A stretch of 5,097 nucleotides of DNA from an uncultured bacterium (GTDB taxonomy: Bacteria > Actinomycetota > Coriobacteriia > Coriobacteriales > Coriobacteriaceae). The position numbers were made by a program, and so were the translations under genes. Under the pieces are notes generated by a model. That model saw nothing but the letters and a program-made list of their open reading frames with translations. It ran no database searches and was not told where the DNA came from. Positions 1 to 5,097 of the stretch are shown here, piece after piece. Every line of letters begins with the position of its first letter. The stretch's first letter is position 1. The stretch is taken from NCBI GenBank assembly GCA_905215205.1, contig CAJMPK010000115.1, positions 1 through 5,097 of the forward strand. The letters run 5' to 3'.

Positions 1-1
1 A

Positions 2-223
2 ACATACCTGATCAATGAGTCGATTTCCTCGCTCGAGCGGCGCCTGGCCTCCGAGGGCTTTATCCGTGTCCACCGCAGCTATCTAGTCAATTTGGAAGAC
101 GTGCACAATGTCGAGATCGGCTCCACGGGTCTTATGGAGCTCAGGCTCGATCGCGTAACCTCGACGGTGCCTGTGTCCCGTCGTCGCGCTGCCGAGGTCA
201 AGGCACACTTGGGGCTTGCGTAG
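2..223 (+). CDS. LytTR-type response regulator, C-terminal part (5' end outside window)
   Basis: This is the C-terminal 73 codons of a DNA-binding protein, read in frame 2 and ending at TAG 221-223. The visible part is the second half of a LytTR domain. Its hallmark is the run RVHRSYLVN (positions 65-91), preceded by a helix with SLERRLASEGF and followed by the beta-strand segment LMELRLDRVTSTVPVSRRRAAEVK. That order (helix, F-x-R-x-HRS-x-L-VN, final strands, S-R-R) is the classic end of AgrA/LytR/YpdB-like regulators, in which these beta strands contact DNA. The family usually carries an N-terminal phosphoacceptor receiver domain. It is not visible here, so whether this is a full response regulator or a stand-alone LytTR protein is inferred. 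Such regulators normally sit beside a LytS-like kinase, and one is found at the other end of this window. The LytTR call is firm; the target genes are unknown. Confidence 0.9.
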   Translation, partial: TYLINESISSLERRLASEGFIRVHRSYLVNLEDVHNVEIGSTGLMELRLDRVTSTVPVSRRRAAEVKAHLGLA

Positions 224-240
224 GCGGTCTACAGACCGTC
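223..240 (+). terminator. Small hairpin just after the LytTR gene, possible weak terminator
   Basis: The 14-base element CGGTCTACAGACCG (225-238) folds into a 5-bp stem with a TACA loop. A G-T wobble and a further G-C pair extend it outward to 223-240. It begins at the last base of the stop codon and is followed only by GTTTACC, so the U tract is poor. It could be a weak terminator or RNA-stabilising hairpin for the regulator mRNA. As DNA, the near-palindrome could also be a protein-binding site. Confidence 0.35.
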
Positions 241-245
241 GTTTA

Positions 246-276
246 CCACCGCAGGTTTGGCATGACCGTGCGGTGG
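246..276 (+). repeat. Bulged inverted repeat between the LytTR gene and the hydrolase
   Basis: CCACCGCA (246-253) is exactly complementary to TGCGGTGG (269-276). The stem continues inward as GGT (254-256) against ACC (265-267), with G268 bulged, leaving an 8-base loop. This gives 11 base pairs in total. There is no T run behind it (GCATAATGGG follows), so it does not look like a standard intrinsic terminator. It covers the likely -35 area of the candidate promoter at 278-283, which makes an operator or a termination/processing hairpin equally possible. Confidence 0.5.
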
Positions 277-283
277 GCATAAT
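257..283 (+). promoter_or_regulatory. Candidate promoter of the zinc-dependent hydrolase gene
   Basis: CATAAT (278-283) differs from the sigma-70 -10 consensus at one base and is preceded by TGGG. TTGGCA (257-262) matches the -35 consensus at five of six bases, but the spacer is only 15 bases, shorter than ideal. Transcription would start near 290, giving a leader of about 26 bases before the ATG at 316. The -35 lies in the loop of the inverted repeat 246-276, so a protein binding that repeat would block polymerase. This is a prediction from sequence alone. Confidence 0.4.
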
Positions 284-303
284 GGGTGACATCGAATGAA
301 ATC

Positions 304-310
304 GAAAGGA
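304..310 (+). promoter_or_regulatory. Ribosome binding site that decides the hydrolase start
   Basis: GAAAGGA lies five bases before ATG 316. It selects that codon over the in-frame GTG at 286, which has no purine-rich site at a proper distance and would place ten extra, poorly family-like residues in front of MPALITHH. Confidence 0.7.
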
Positions 311-315
311 TCATT

Positions 316-1260
316 ATGCCCGCGCTCATTACGCATCATCTGTTTGGCGAGGAAAGCATCGACCGTCTTCCGCAGGGCGTTATTACGTCCGACGAGGAGC
401 GCATCGCCTTTATCCTGGGAAACCAAGGTCCCGACCCGTTTTTCTTCCACATACTCACGCCGCGCGTTTCCGACTGCACGTCGCTTGCTCAGGTCATGCA
501 CCGCTCGCGCATGTCGCGCCAGTTCTCGTGCCTGCGCGACGGCGTGTCACACCTGCAGCCGCGCGATGCCAATCTAGGCCGTGCCTTTGCGCTGGGCCTG
601 CTGTCGCACTATGTGCTCGACCGCAATGCCCACCCCTTTGTCTACGAGCAGCAGTTTGGCATTGTAGATTCCGATCCCGAGCTCGAGGCTTCGGGCAGCC
701 AAGTTCACGCCGTGCTCGAAAGCGACCTGGACGTGCTGATGCTGCAGCTCAAGCGCGACGGTGCCACGGTCGAGGATTATCCGCCGGCGGGCGAGATTGT
801 CACCACCGACCGCATCAATCGCGTGGCCGGTGTGCTGATGAGCTACGTCGCCGGGCGCGTGTACGGTATCGACATCCCGGCGGGGGAGTACGCCGGCGCC
901 GTCTCGGACATGCAGATGCTCTATCGCACCATTGAGCCTGCCGGCTCGGTAAAGACGCGCGCGATTGCCCTGGTCGAGGGCTTGGTGCACGACTACTCGC
1001 TGCTCGACGGCCTTGCTCATCGCGTGACGACGGAGCTGCCCGAGCGCACCGGTAACCTGGGCCATCTGACATGGAAGAACCCCTTTACCGACGAGGTCTC
1101 GAACGAGAGCTTCCCCGAGGTCTTTGACCGCGCGCTGCTCGATTACGAGCTCACCGTCGCCCGCTTTATCGAGACCGGTGACATGGATGCCGTGACCAGT
1201 CACGTCAACTACAGCGGTCGCGTGCTCAATGCCGATGAGGAGTTCGACCGCGAGGAATAG
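316..1260 (+). CDS. Zinc-dependent phospholipase C family protein, cytosolic form
   Basis: This 314-residue protein belongs to the zinc-dependent phospholipase C (alpha-toxin-like) family, metal enzymes that hydrolyse phosphate esters such as phospholipid head groups. Candidate metal ligands appear in family order: H7, D40 in the NQGPDPFFF block (36-44), H98/D102/H106 in SHYVLDRNAHPF, and H131/E135 in HAVLESDLD. The H-x3-D and H-x3-E pairs correspond to the ligand pairs known in clostridial phospholipase C. There is no signal peptide or membrane segment: the N-terminus MPALITHHLFG is already part of the metal site, whereas the secreted toxins are processed to expose theirs. There is also no C-terminal C2-like (PLAT) membrane-binding domain; the C-terminal half (about 145-314) is alpha-helical in character and ends in an acidic tail (DEEFDREE). 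The real substrate is unknown, and an intracellular housekeeping or lipid-turnover role is an inference. The start was chosen by the ribosome site at 304-310. Family confidence is high, activity only moderate. Confidence 0.85.
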   Translation: MPALITHHLFGEESIDRLPQGVITSDEERIAFILGNQGPDPFFFHILTPRVSDCTSLAQVMHRSRMSRQFSCLRDGVSHLQPRDANLGRAFALGLLSHYVLDRNAHPFVYEQQFGIVDSDPELEASGSQVHAVLESDLDVLMLQLKRDGATVEDYPPAGEIVTTDRINRVAGVLMSYVAGRVYGIDIPAGEYAGAVSDMQMLYRTIEPAGSVKTRAIALVEGLVHDYSLLDGLAHRVTTELPERTGNLGHLTWKNPFTDEVSNESFPEVFDRALLDYELTVARFIETGDMDAVTSHVNYSGRVLNADEEFDREE

Positions 1261-1361
1261 GGCTCGTGCGTGCCCCTTTGCCGAATCCTTACCGGTGCTT
1301 CTGGACAATTGGGGTACGATGAGCTAACTGCATATCGGGCGAATACGAAGGGTCCCTGTCC
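1260..1361 (+). promoter_or_regulatory. Intergenic region before the transporter, with a possible -10 box
   Basis: This gap holds TACGAT (1315-1320), a four-of-six match to the -10 consensus preceded by GGGG. No convincing -35 lies 16-18 bases upstream; the best, TTACCG at 1289-1294, is 20 bases away. A start near 1327 would leave a leader of about 35 bases. GAAGGG (1347-1352) is a plausible ribosome site nine bases before ATG 1362. A 4-bp stem (GGGC 1260-1263 with GCCC 1272-1275) followed by CTTTG is too weak to call a terminator, so the hydrolase transcript may run on into the transporter. Confidence 0.35.
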
Positions 1362-2621
1362 ATGAAATACACCAAGCTCGAGCGTAACTGGGTTATGTAT
1401 GATGTGGGCAATTCGGCCCTTGTGCTGCTCAATACCTCGGTGGTGCCCATTTACTTTAACGCCATCAATACCGGCGCTTCCTCGGCCGACCTGGTGGTCG
1501 CCTGGGGCAATGCGCAGACGATCGCCTCGCTGGTCATTGCCATGCTCATGCCCATTCTGGGCGCGCTTGCCGACTACGCCGGCAACAAGATTAAGTTCTT
1601 CTTGGGCTTCTTCCTCACGGGTCTGGTTCTTTGCCTGGTGCAGGCTATCCCAATGTCCGCCATGGCATTTTTGACCGTGTACGTGCTGTGCACCATCGGC
1701 CTTAACTCTTCTATGACGTTCTACGACGCCATGCTGCCCGACATTACCACCGACGAGCGCATGGACGCCGTGTCCAGCTCGGGCTATGCCTGGGGCTACA
1801 TCGGTTCCACCGTGCCGTTCGTCATCTGCCTGGCGCTCATCATGGGTGGCCCCGCTCTTGGCGTCCCTACCATACTGGCAACGCGTCTGTCGTTTATCAT
1901 CACTGGTGCCTGGTGGCTCATCTTTACCCTGCCGCTCATTCGCACCTATAAGCAAAAGTACGGTCGCGAGCGCGGTCCCGAGGACACCATCGGCCACATC
2001 GTGGGCGGTGTGTTCTCCGAGGTCGGACACACCATGCGCGAGATCGCCCACAACAAGACCGTGCTGGTCTACATGATCGCGTTCTTCTTCTATATCGACG
2101 GTGTGCACACGGTCATTTCCATGGCCACCAGTTACGGCTCGGCTTTGGGCATCGATTCGACGCAGCTGGTGCTAGCGCTGCTCGTTACGCAGTTCGTGGC
2201 CTTCCCGTCCGCCATCATCTACGGCAAGCTCGCCGGCCGCGTGGGCACGCTCAACATGATTCTGGTGGCCGTCGCCGCCTACATGGGCATTGTGCTGTTC
2301 GCCGCGTTCTTCCTAAAGACCGCCTTTGAATTTTGGGTGCTTGCCATTATGGTCGGCCTGTTCCAGGGCGGCGTGCAGGCGCTCAGCCGTAGCTACTTTG
2401 GCCGCATTATCCCCAAGGAAAAGTCCAACGAGTACTACGGCTTCTTTGACATCTTCGGTCGCTATGCAAGCGTCATGGGCACCTTTCTAGTGTCGGTCGT
2501 CACCTCGCTGACCGGCAACCCGTCGCTGGGTGTCCTTTCCATTGGCGTGTTGCTGATCGTTGGCTTTATGCTGCTGGTTCGCCTGTCCCGCATGACTCGG
2601 GCGGCAGAGCATGCCGCATAG
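1362..2621 (+). CDS. UMF1 (Atg22-like) family MFS transporter
   Basis: This is a 419-residue polytopic membrane protein of the major facilitator superfamily, UMF1/Atg22-like branch. Fungal Atg22 exports amino acids from the vacuole; bacterial members are predicted effluxers or transporters of unknown substrate. Family marks are ERNWVMYDVGNSA at the N-terminus (7-19), a motif A-like loop GALADYAGNK (67-76) after the second helix, TFYDAMLPDI (119-128), and GGVQALSRSYFGR (336-348) followed by GFFDIFGRYAS (360-370). Hydrophobic segments fit 12 helices: six up to about residue 193, a charged cytosolic loop (195-232, KQKYGRERGPED), then six more to about 407, with a short basic tail. Length is typical for the family. 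It begins at ATG 1362, supported by GAAGGG nine bases upstream, and ends well clear of the next gene. The neighbours do not reveal a substrate. The family call is strong; the cargo is unknown. Confidence 0.88.
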   Translation: MKYTKLERNWVMYDVGNSALVLLNTSVVPIYFNAINTGASSADLVVAWGNAQTIASLVIAMLMPILGALADYAGNKIKFFLGFFLTGLVLCLVQAIPMSAMAFLTVYVLCTIGLNSSMTFYDAMLPDITTDERMDAVSSSGYAWGYIGSTVPFVICLALIMGGPALGVPTILATRLSFIITGAWWLIFTLPLIRTYKQKYGRERGPEDTIGHIVGGVFSEVGHTMREIAHNKTVLVYMIAFFFYIDGVHTVISMATSYGSALGIDSTQLVLALLVTQFVAFPSAIIYGKLAGRVGTLNMILVAVAAYMGIVLFAAFFLKTAFEFWVLAIMVGLFQGGVQALSRSYFGRIIPKEKSNEYYGFFDIFGRYASVMGTFLVSVVTSLTGNPSLGVLSIGVLLIVGFMLLVRLSRMTRAAEHAA

Positions 2622-2677
2622 GAGCGAGCGGCTATTGTGCCTGTCCACGGTACTCTTTTGGGGTTATCCGCAATAAA

Positions 2678-2698
2678 CATTGCGACTTGCGAGCAATG
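2678..2698 (+). repeat. Inverted repeat with an internal tandem hexamer
   Basis: CATTGC (2678-2683) is complementary to GCAATG (2693-2698) across nine bases. Overlapping it, TTGCGA occurs twice in tandem with a 7-base period (2680-2685 and 2687-2692). The element lies 15 bases upstream of the TATGAT box at 2714-2719, where an activator or repressor of the glycosyltransferase-kinase operon could bind. The match is short enough that chance is possible. Confidence 0.35.
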
Positions 2699-2713
2699 AT
2701 TTGCCCAAGTGGG

Positions 2714-2719
2714 TATGAT
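2714..2719 (+). promoter_or_regulatory. Candidate -10 box for the glycosyltransferase-kinase operon
   Basis: TATGAT matches the -10 consensus at five of six bases and is preceded by TGGG, like the boxes before the hydrolase and transporter genes. No good -35 is found 16-18 bases upstream; TTGCGA at 2687-2692 is 21 bases away. Transcription would begin near 2726, about ten bases before the terminator stem at 2736. The promoter would therefore need an activator or rely on the upstream GGG context. Confidence 0.4.
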
Positions 2720-2735
2720 GGAATCAGCTAGGTCG

Positions 2736-2771
2736 CGGGGCGTCGCCTGTGTTTGGCGGCGTCCCGTTTTT
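2736..2771 (+). terminator. Strong intrinsic terminator in the leader of the glycosyltransferase gene
   Basis: The arms CGGGGCGTCGCC (2736-2747) and GGCGGCGTCCCG (2755-2766) pair over 12 bp with only two G-T wobbles (2740/2762 and 2743/2759), closing on the 7-base loop TGTGTTT. Five Ts follow at once (2767-2771). This is a textbook Rho-independent terminator. It lies 115 bases after the transporter stop and could end that transcript. It is also only 21 bases before the glycosyltransferase ATG and 8 before its ribosome site, so it must also affect the downstream operon. Confidence 0.85.
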
Positions 2772-2792
2772 GTGTTGCAGGGAGGGTAAGGC

Positions 2793-3980
2793 ATGAACGC
2801 CACAGTCGTGATTCCAACGTATTGGGCGGGCGATGACGCTTGCGCAAACGCCCCTGGCACCTATGACCATTCGACGCGACTCAACGCCGACAATCCCGAA
2901 CTCGACCGCTGTCTGGCCTCGCTTGAGCAGGTACGTGACATCCCGCGCATCATCCTTTTGGTGGTCTGTCCCGTTTCTGCCACAGCCGATGTGTCGCTGC
3001 GCGTGCACGAGATTGTCGACGCGCATCCCACGCTCAAGGTCACCGTTGTCACCAACACCCAGGCCTCGCGCATCGCAGACCGGGTTGCTCAGATCGCGCC
3101 CAAGGGTTCGGGCGAGTGCGTGAGCCTGCGAGGCTACGGTGCCATCCGCAACATGGGGCTAGCCTGTGCCGCTGTGCTGGGGCATGACGCGGTTATCTTT
3201 TTGGATGACGATGAGACTGTCATCGACGCCGACTTTATGAAGCGCGCGACCTATGCGTTGGGGCAGCAGACGCGTCAGGGCTTGCCGATCTTGGTCAAGA
3301 GCGGCTATTTCTACGATCGCGACGGCTCGCCGCTGGCTCCCACGGACAAGGCGGGCATCTGCCATCGTTGGTGGACCAAGCGCATCGAGTTCAACCGTTG
3401 GATGAAAAAGGCGCTCTCGGGCACCCGCATCTCGCGCTCCAACTACGTGTGCGGCTGCCTGATGGCCCTGCACGCCCGCGCCTTTACGCGTGTGGCCTTT
3501 GACCCGTTTATCACCCGCGGCGAGGACTTGGATTACCTCTTTAACATGCGCATGTTTGGCTACGACGTGTGGTTCGATAACGAGTGGACCGTGCGCCATC
3601 TGCCTCCGGAGTCCGAAAAGCGCTCACCGCGCTTTATGCAGGATGTATACCGTTGGTACTACGAACGGGCCAAGTTGACATTCGCCGCGCATCAAAAGGA
3701 ACTCATTCCCGTTACGGCGGCATCACTCATGCCCTACCCGGGCCCGTGGATTTCGCGCGAGCTCGACGACCGCGTGCGCAAGACCGCTATGGTCCGCAGC
3801 GTGTTTACCCGCGAGCATGAGGGCTACCTGCGCATTTGGCGCCATGGTATCGGCGAGGCAAAGGCCTATGCGCGCCAAAACGCTGCAAGCTACCTGCGTT
3901 TCCAGAGCTTTTGGCCCAAGATCATGGACGGGCTTTGGCGTGACGCACAACTGATCAGTATCCTGGAGGGGGCCGAATGA
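2793..3980 (+). CDS. Family 2-like glycosyltransferase (GT-A fold)
   Basis: This 395-residue soluble protein resembles family 2 glycosyltransferases, which move a sugar from a nucleotide-sugar donor to an acceptor. The N-terminal strand VVIPTY (5-10) starts the nucleotide-binding fold. RGYGAIRNMGLA (113-124) fits the substrate-binding helix, FLDDDE (136-141) is the DxD metal and sugar-nucleotide motif, GEDLDY (243-248) supplies the likely catalytic acid, and RHLPPE (268-273) holds the histidine expected near the metal. After residue about 285 comes a helical, Arg/Lys- and Trp-rich C-terminal part (RWYYERAK, RIWRHGIGEAK, FWPKIMDGLWRD) with no membrane segment. It could sit at the membrane face or bind an anionic lipid acceptor, but that is inference. 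GGGAGGG (2780-2786) places the start at ATG 2793. Its stop overlaps the kinase start. A cell-wall, teichoic-acid-like or capsule target is plausible, but donor and acceptor cannot be told. Confidence 0.85.
   Translation: MNATVVIPTYWAGDDACANAPGTYDHSTRLNADNPELDRCLASLEQVRDIPRIILLVVCPVSATADVSLRVHEIVDAHPTLKVTVVTNTQASRIADRVAQIAPKGSGECVSLRGYGAIRNMGLACAAVLGHDAVIFLDDDETVIDADFMKRATYALGQQTRQGLPILVKSGYFYDRDGSPLAPTDKAGICHRWWTKRIEFNRWMKKALSGTRISRSNYVCGCLMALHARAFTRVAFDPFITRGEDLDYLFNMRMFGYDVWFDNEWTVRHLPPESEKRSPRFMQDVYRWYYERAKLTFAAHQKELIPVTAASLMPYPGPWISRELDDRVRKTAMVRSVFTREHEGYLRIWRHGIGEAKAYARQNAASYLRFQSFWPKIMDGLWRDAQLISILEGAE
3965..3980 (+). promoter_or_regulatory. Coupling site: ribosome binding site and ATGA stop/start overlap
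   Basis: GGAGGGGG (3965-3972) lies inside the last codons of the glycosyltransferase, four bases before ATG 3977. The glycosyltransferase stop TGA (3978-3980) overlaps that start as ATGA. Ribosomes ending the first gene can therefore reinitiate on the second, which ties kinase output to glycosyltransferase translation. Confidence 0.85.
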
Positions 3981-5097
3981 TCGACCGCCGCGCCCAGCGC
4001 GATAGTTCAATATCAATCTTTCGCATCATTGCCGTTGCCTGCGCCATTTGCGTGCTGGTGTACTTTATTTTTGCCTTGGTGACCGGTATCGAGCCGATCG
4101 CCACGGTGATTGCCTGCGCGCTGCTGTGCATCTTCCTGTGCATCTTTATCTATTTGACGCTCAATCCCGATTCGGTGCGCTCCCAGTACACCGAGGAGAC
4201 GCTCTCGGTTGCTTCGGCCATGCTCGAGGACATTAAGGGCGGTCTGACGCAGGAGTCGGCGCGTTTGGTGTGCCGGCGCATTTTGCCCGAGACGCGCGCC
4301 ATGACGGTGGCCATCACCGACGAGGGCAACGTGCTTGCCTGCGCGGGAGAGCTTGAGGAAAAACTACTGCCAGATTCTCCCATCCACACGCTTGCCACAC
4401 GCTACGTTATCGAACATGGCATCGTGCAGTCGTTCAACCGTATGGTGGATGTCGTGGGATCGGACGGTTCGCACAACCAAGTCCCCGCCGGCATTATCGC
4501 CCCCATCAAGGTGGGTGATCGTACCGTCGGCACGCTCAAGTTCTACTACAAGACCCCGCGCGCCGTCGACCGTACCCAGTACGCGCTTGCCTCGGGCTTT
4601 GCCGAGATCTTGTCCACGCAGCTCGCCATCCACGAGCTCGAGGTGCAAAAGGAACTCACGGCGCGCGCCGAGGTGCGTGCGCTGCAGGCGCAGATTAACC
4701 CGCACTTCCTGTTCAACACGCTGAACACCATTGCATCGTTTACGCGCACCGACCCGCTGCGGGCCCGCGAACTGCTTCGTGAGTTCTCATCGTTCTATCG
4801 TGCCACACTCGACAACTCGGGATCGCTTATTCCGGTCTCGCGCGAGGTCGCACAGACCAAGCGCTACCTTACCTTTGAGAAGGCCCGCTTTGGCGAGGAC
4901 CGCGTGCTTGCGACGTTCGATGTGTCCGAGGACGTGGAAGATACGCTGGTGCCGGCGTTCGTGATCCAGCCGATTGTCGAGAACGCCGTACGTCATGGTA
5001 TGGGCGATGACGACGCCCTGAGGATCGACGTGACCGTTCACCAAGACGGCGAGGATGCAATCTTGATCGCCGTGGCCGATAATGGCGTGGGCATGGA
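3977..5097 (+). CDS. LytS-like sensor histidine kinase (3' end outside window)
   Basis: The first 373 residues of a membrane sensor kinase are visible. Two adjacent hydrophobic helices (about 17-37 and 41-61) form a short N-terminal anchor. Residues about 75-215 resemble the GAF-like domain of LytS proteins (GLTQESARLVCRRILP, VAITDEGNVLACAGE, IIAPIKVGDRTVGTLKFYY). A linker helix rich in E, A and Q (LAIHELEVQKELTARAEV) leads to the phosphoacceptor block LQAQINPHFLFNTLNTI, with H243 as the predicted phosphorylated histidine. The ATPase domain follows: N-box IQPIVENAVRHG (N336) and DNGVGM (368-373), where the window stops. This is the His_kinase/HATPase arrangement of kinases that pair with LytTR regulators. 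The usual long LytS transmembrane sensor (5TMR-LYT) is absent, and the cysteine-containing stretch often seen before the late GAF strand is replaced by GSDGSHNQVPAG. The gene is translationally coupled to the glycosyltransferase. The ligand is unknown, and a LytTR partner probably lies just beyond the window. Confidence 0.9.
   Translation, partial: MIDRRAQRDSSISIFRIIAVACAICVLVYFIFALVTGIEPIATVIACALLCIFLCIFIYLTLNPDSVRSQYTEETLSVASAMLEDIKGGLTQESARLVCRRILPETRAMTVAITDEGNVLACAGELEEKLLPDSPIHTLATRYVIEHGIVQSFNRMVDVVGSDGSHNQVPAGIIAPIKVGDRTVGTLKFYYKTPRAVDRTQYALASGFAEILSTQLAIHELEVQKELTARAEVRALQAQINPHFLFNTLNTIASFTRTDPLRARELLREFSSFYRATLDNSGSLIPVSREVAQTKRYLTFEKARFGEDRVLATFDVSEDVEDTLVPAFVIQPIVENAVRHGMGDDDALRIDVTVHQDGEDAILIAVADNGVGM

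Noticed and set aside
286..315. Upstream GTG start for the hydrolase
   Set aside because: There is no suitable ribosome site before GTG 286. GAAAGGA sits ideally before ATG 316, and the family-like sequence begins at that methionine.
229..501. Minus-strand frame covering the gap after the LytTR gene
   Set aside because: It crosses the candidate promoter and the start of the hydrolase, has no motif and no convincing ribosome site.
1260..1279. GGGC/GCCC hairpin after the hydrolase as a terminator
   Set aside because: The stem is only four base pairs with an eight-base loop, and only three Ts follow.
574..1308. Long minus-strand open frame (244 codons) opposite the hydrolase
   Set aside because: It lies antisense to a gene with clear family motifs, and its protein has no recognisable domain. 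GC-rich codon use commonly leaves such shadow frames open.
1209..2108. Long minus-strand open frame (299 codons) opposite the transporter
   Set aside because: The product is His-, Asp- and Gly-rich low-complexity sequence typical of the reverse complement of a membrane protein gene, and it overlaps two real genes.
2641..2792. Riboswitch in the glycosyltransferase leader
   Set aside because: The terminator is clear, but the leader from the candidate start is only about 67 bases and I recognise no aptamer fold, so only an attenuator-like layout can be claimed.

Overview
The window is a dense, gene-rich stretch of a fairly GC-rich (about 60% by eye) bacterial chromosome. All five genes lie on the + strand with short gaps. 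Strong Shine-Dalgarno sites, preference for G/C at third codon positions, and the set of families present fit an actinobacterium of the Coriobacteriia (Collinsella-like). That assignment is an inference from style and family recognition, not from a search.

Layout: (1) the last 73 codons of a LytTR-type DNA-binding response regulator (2-223); (2) a gap of about 90 bases with two hairpins and a candidate promoter; (3) a cytosolic-looking member of the zinc-dependent phospholipase C family with its metal site intact (316-1260); (4) a 101-base gap with a possible promoter; (5) a UMF1/Atg22-like major facilitator transporter (1362-2621); (6) a 171-base gap holding a promoter-like -10 box, an inverted repeat and a strong intrinsic terminator; (7) a GT-A fold family 2 glycosyltransferase (2793-3980); (8) a LytS-like sensor histidine kinase (3977 to the window end, cut off), whose start codon overlaps the glycosyltransferase stop as ATGA.

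The hydrolase and the transporter look like independent or loosely linked single genes. The glycosyltransferase and kinase form a translationally coupled pair. The most interesting point is that the terminator (2736-2771) sits just 21 bases before the glycosyltransferase start codon. There is no room for a promoter between them, so the glycosyltransferase-kinase operon can apparently be expressed only by reading through or suppressing the terminator. The window opens with a LytTR regulator and closes with a LytS-type kinase, the two partner types of this class of two-component system, about 3.75 kb apart and separated by unrelated genes. Whether they are partners, or two separate systems cut by the window edges, cannot be settled here. 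I see no mobile element, CRISPR array, tRNA or rRNA.
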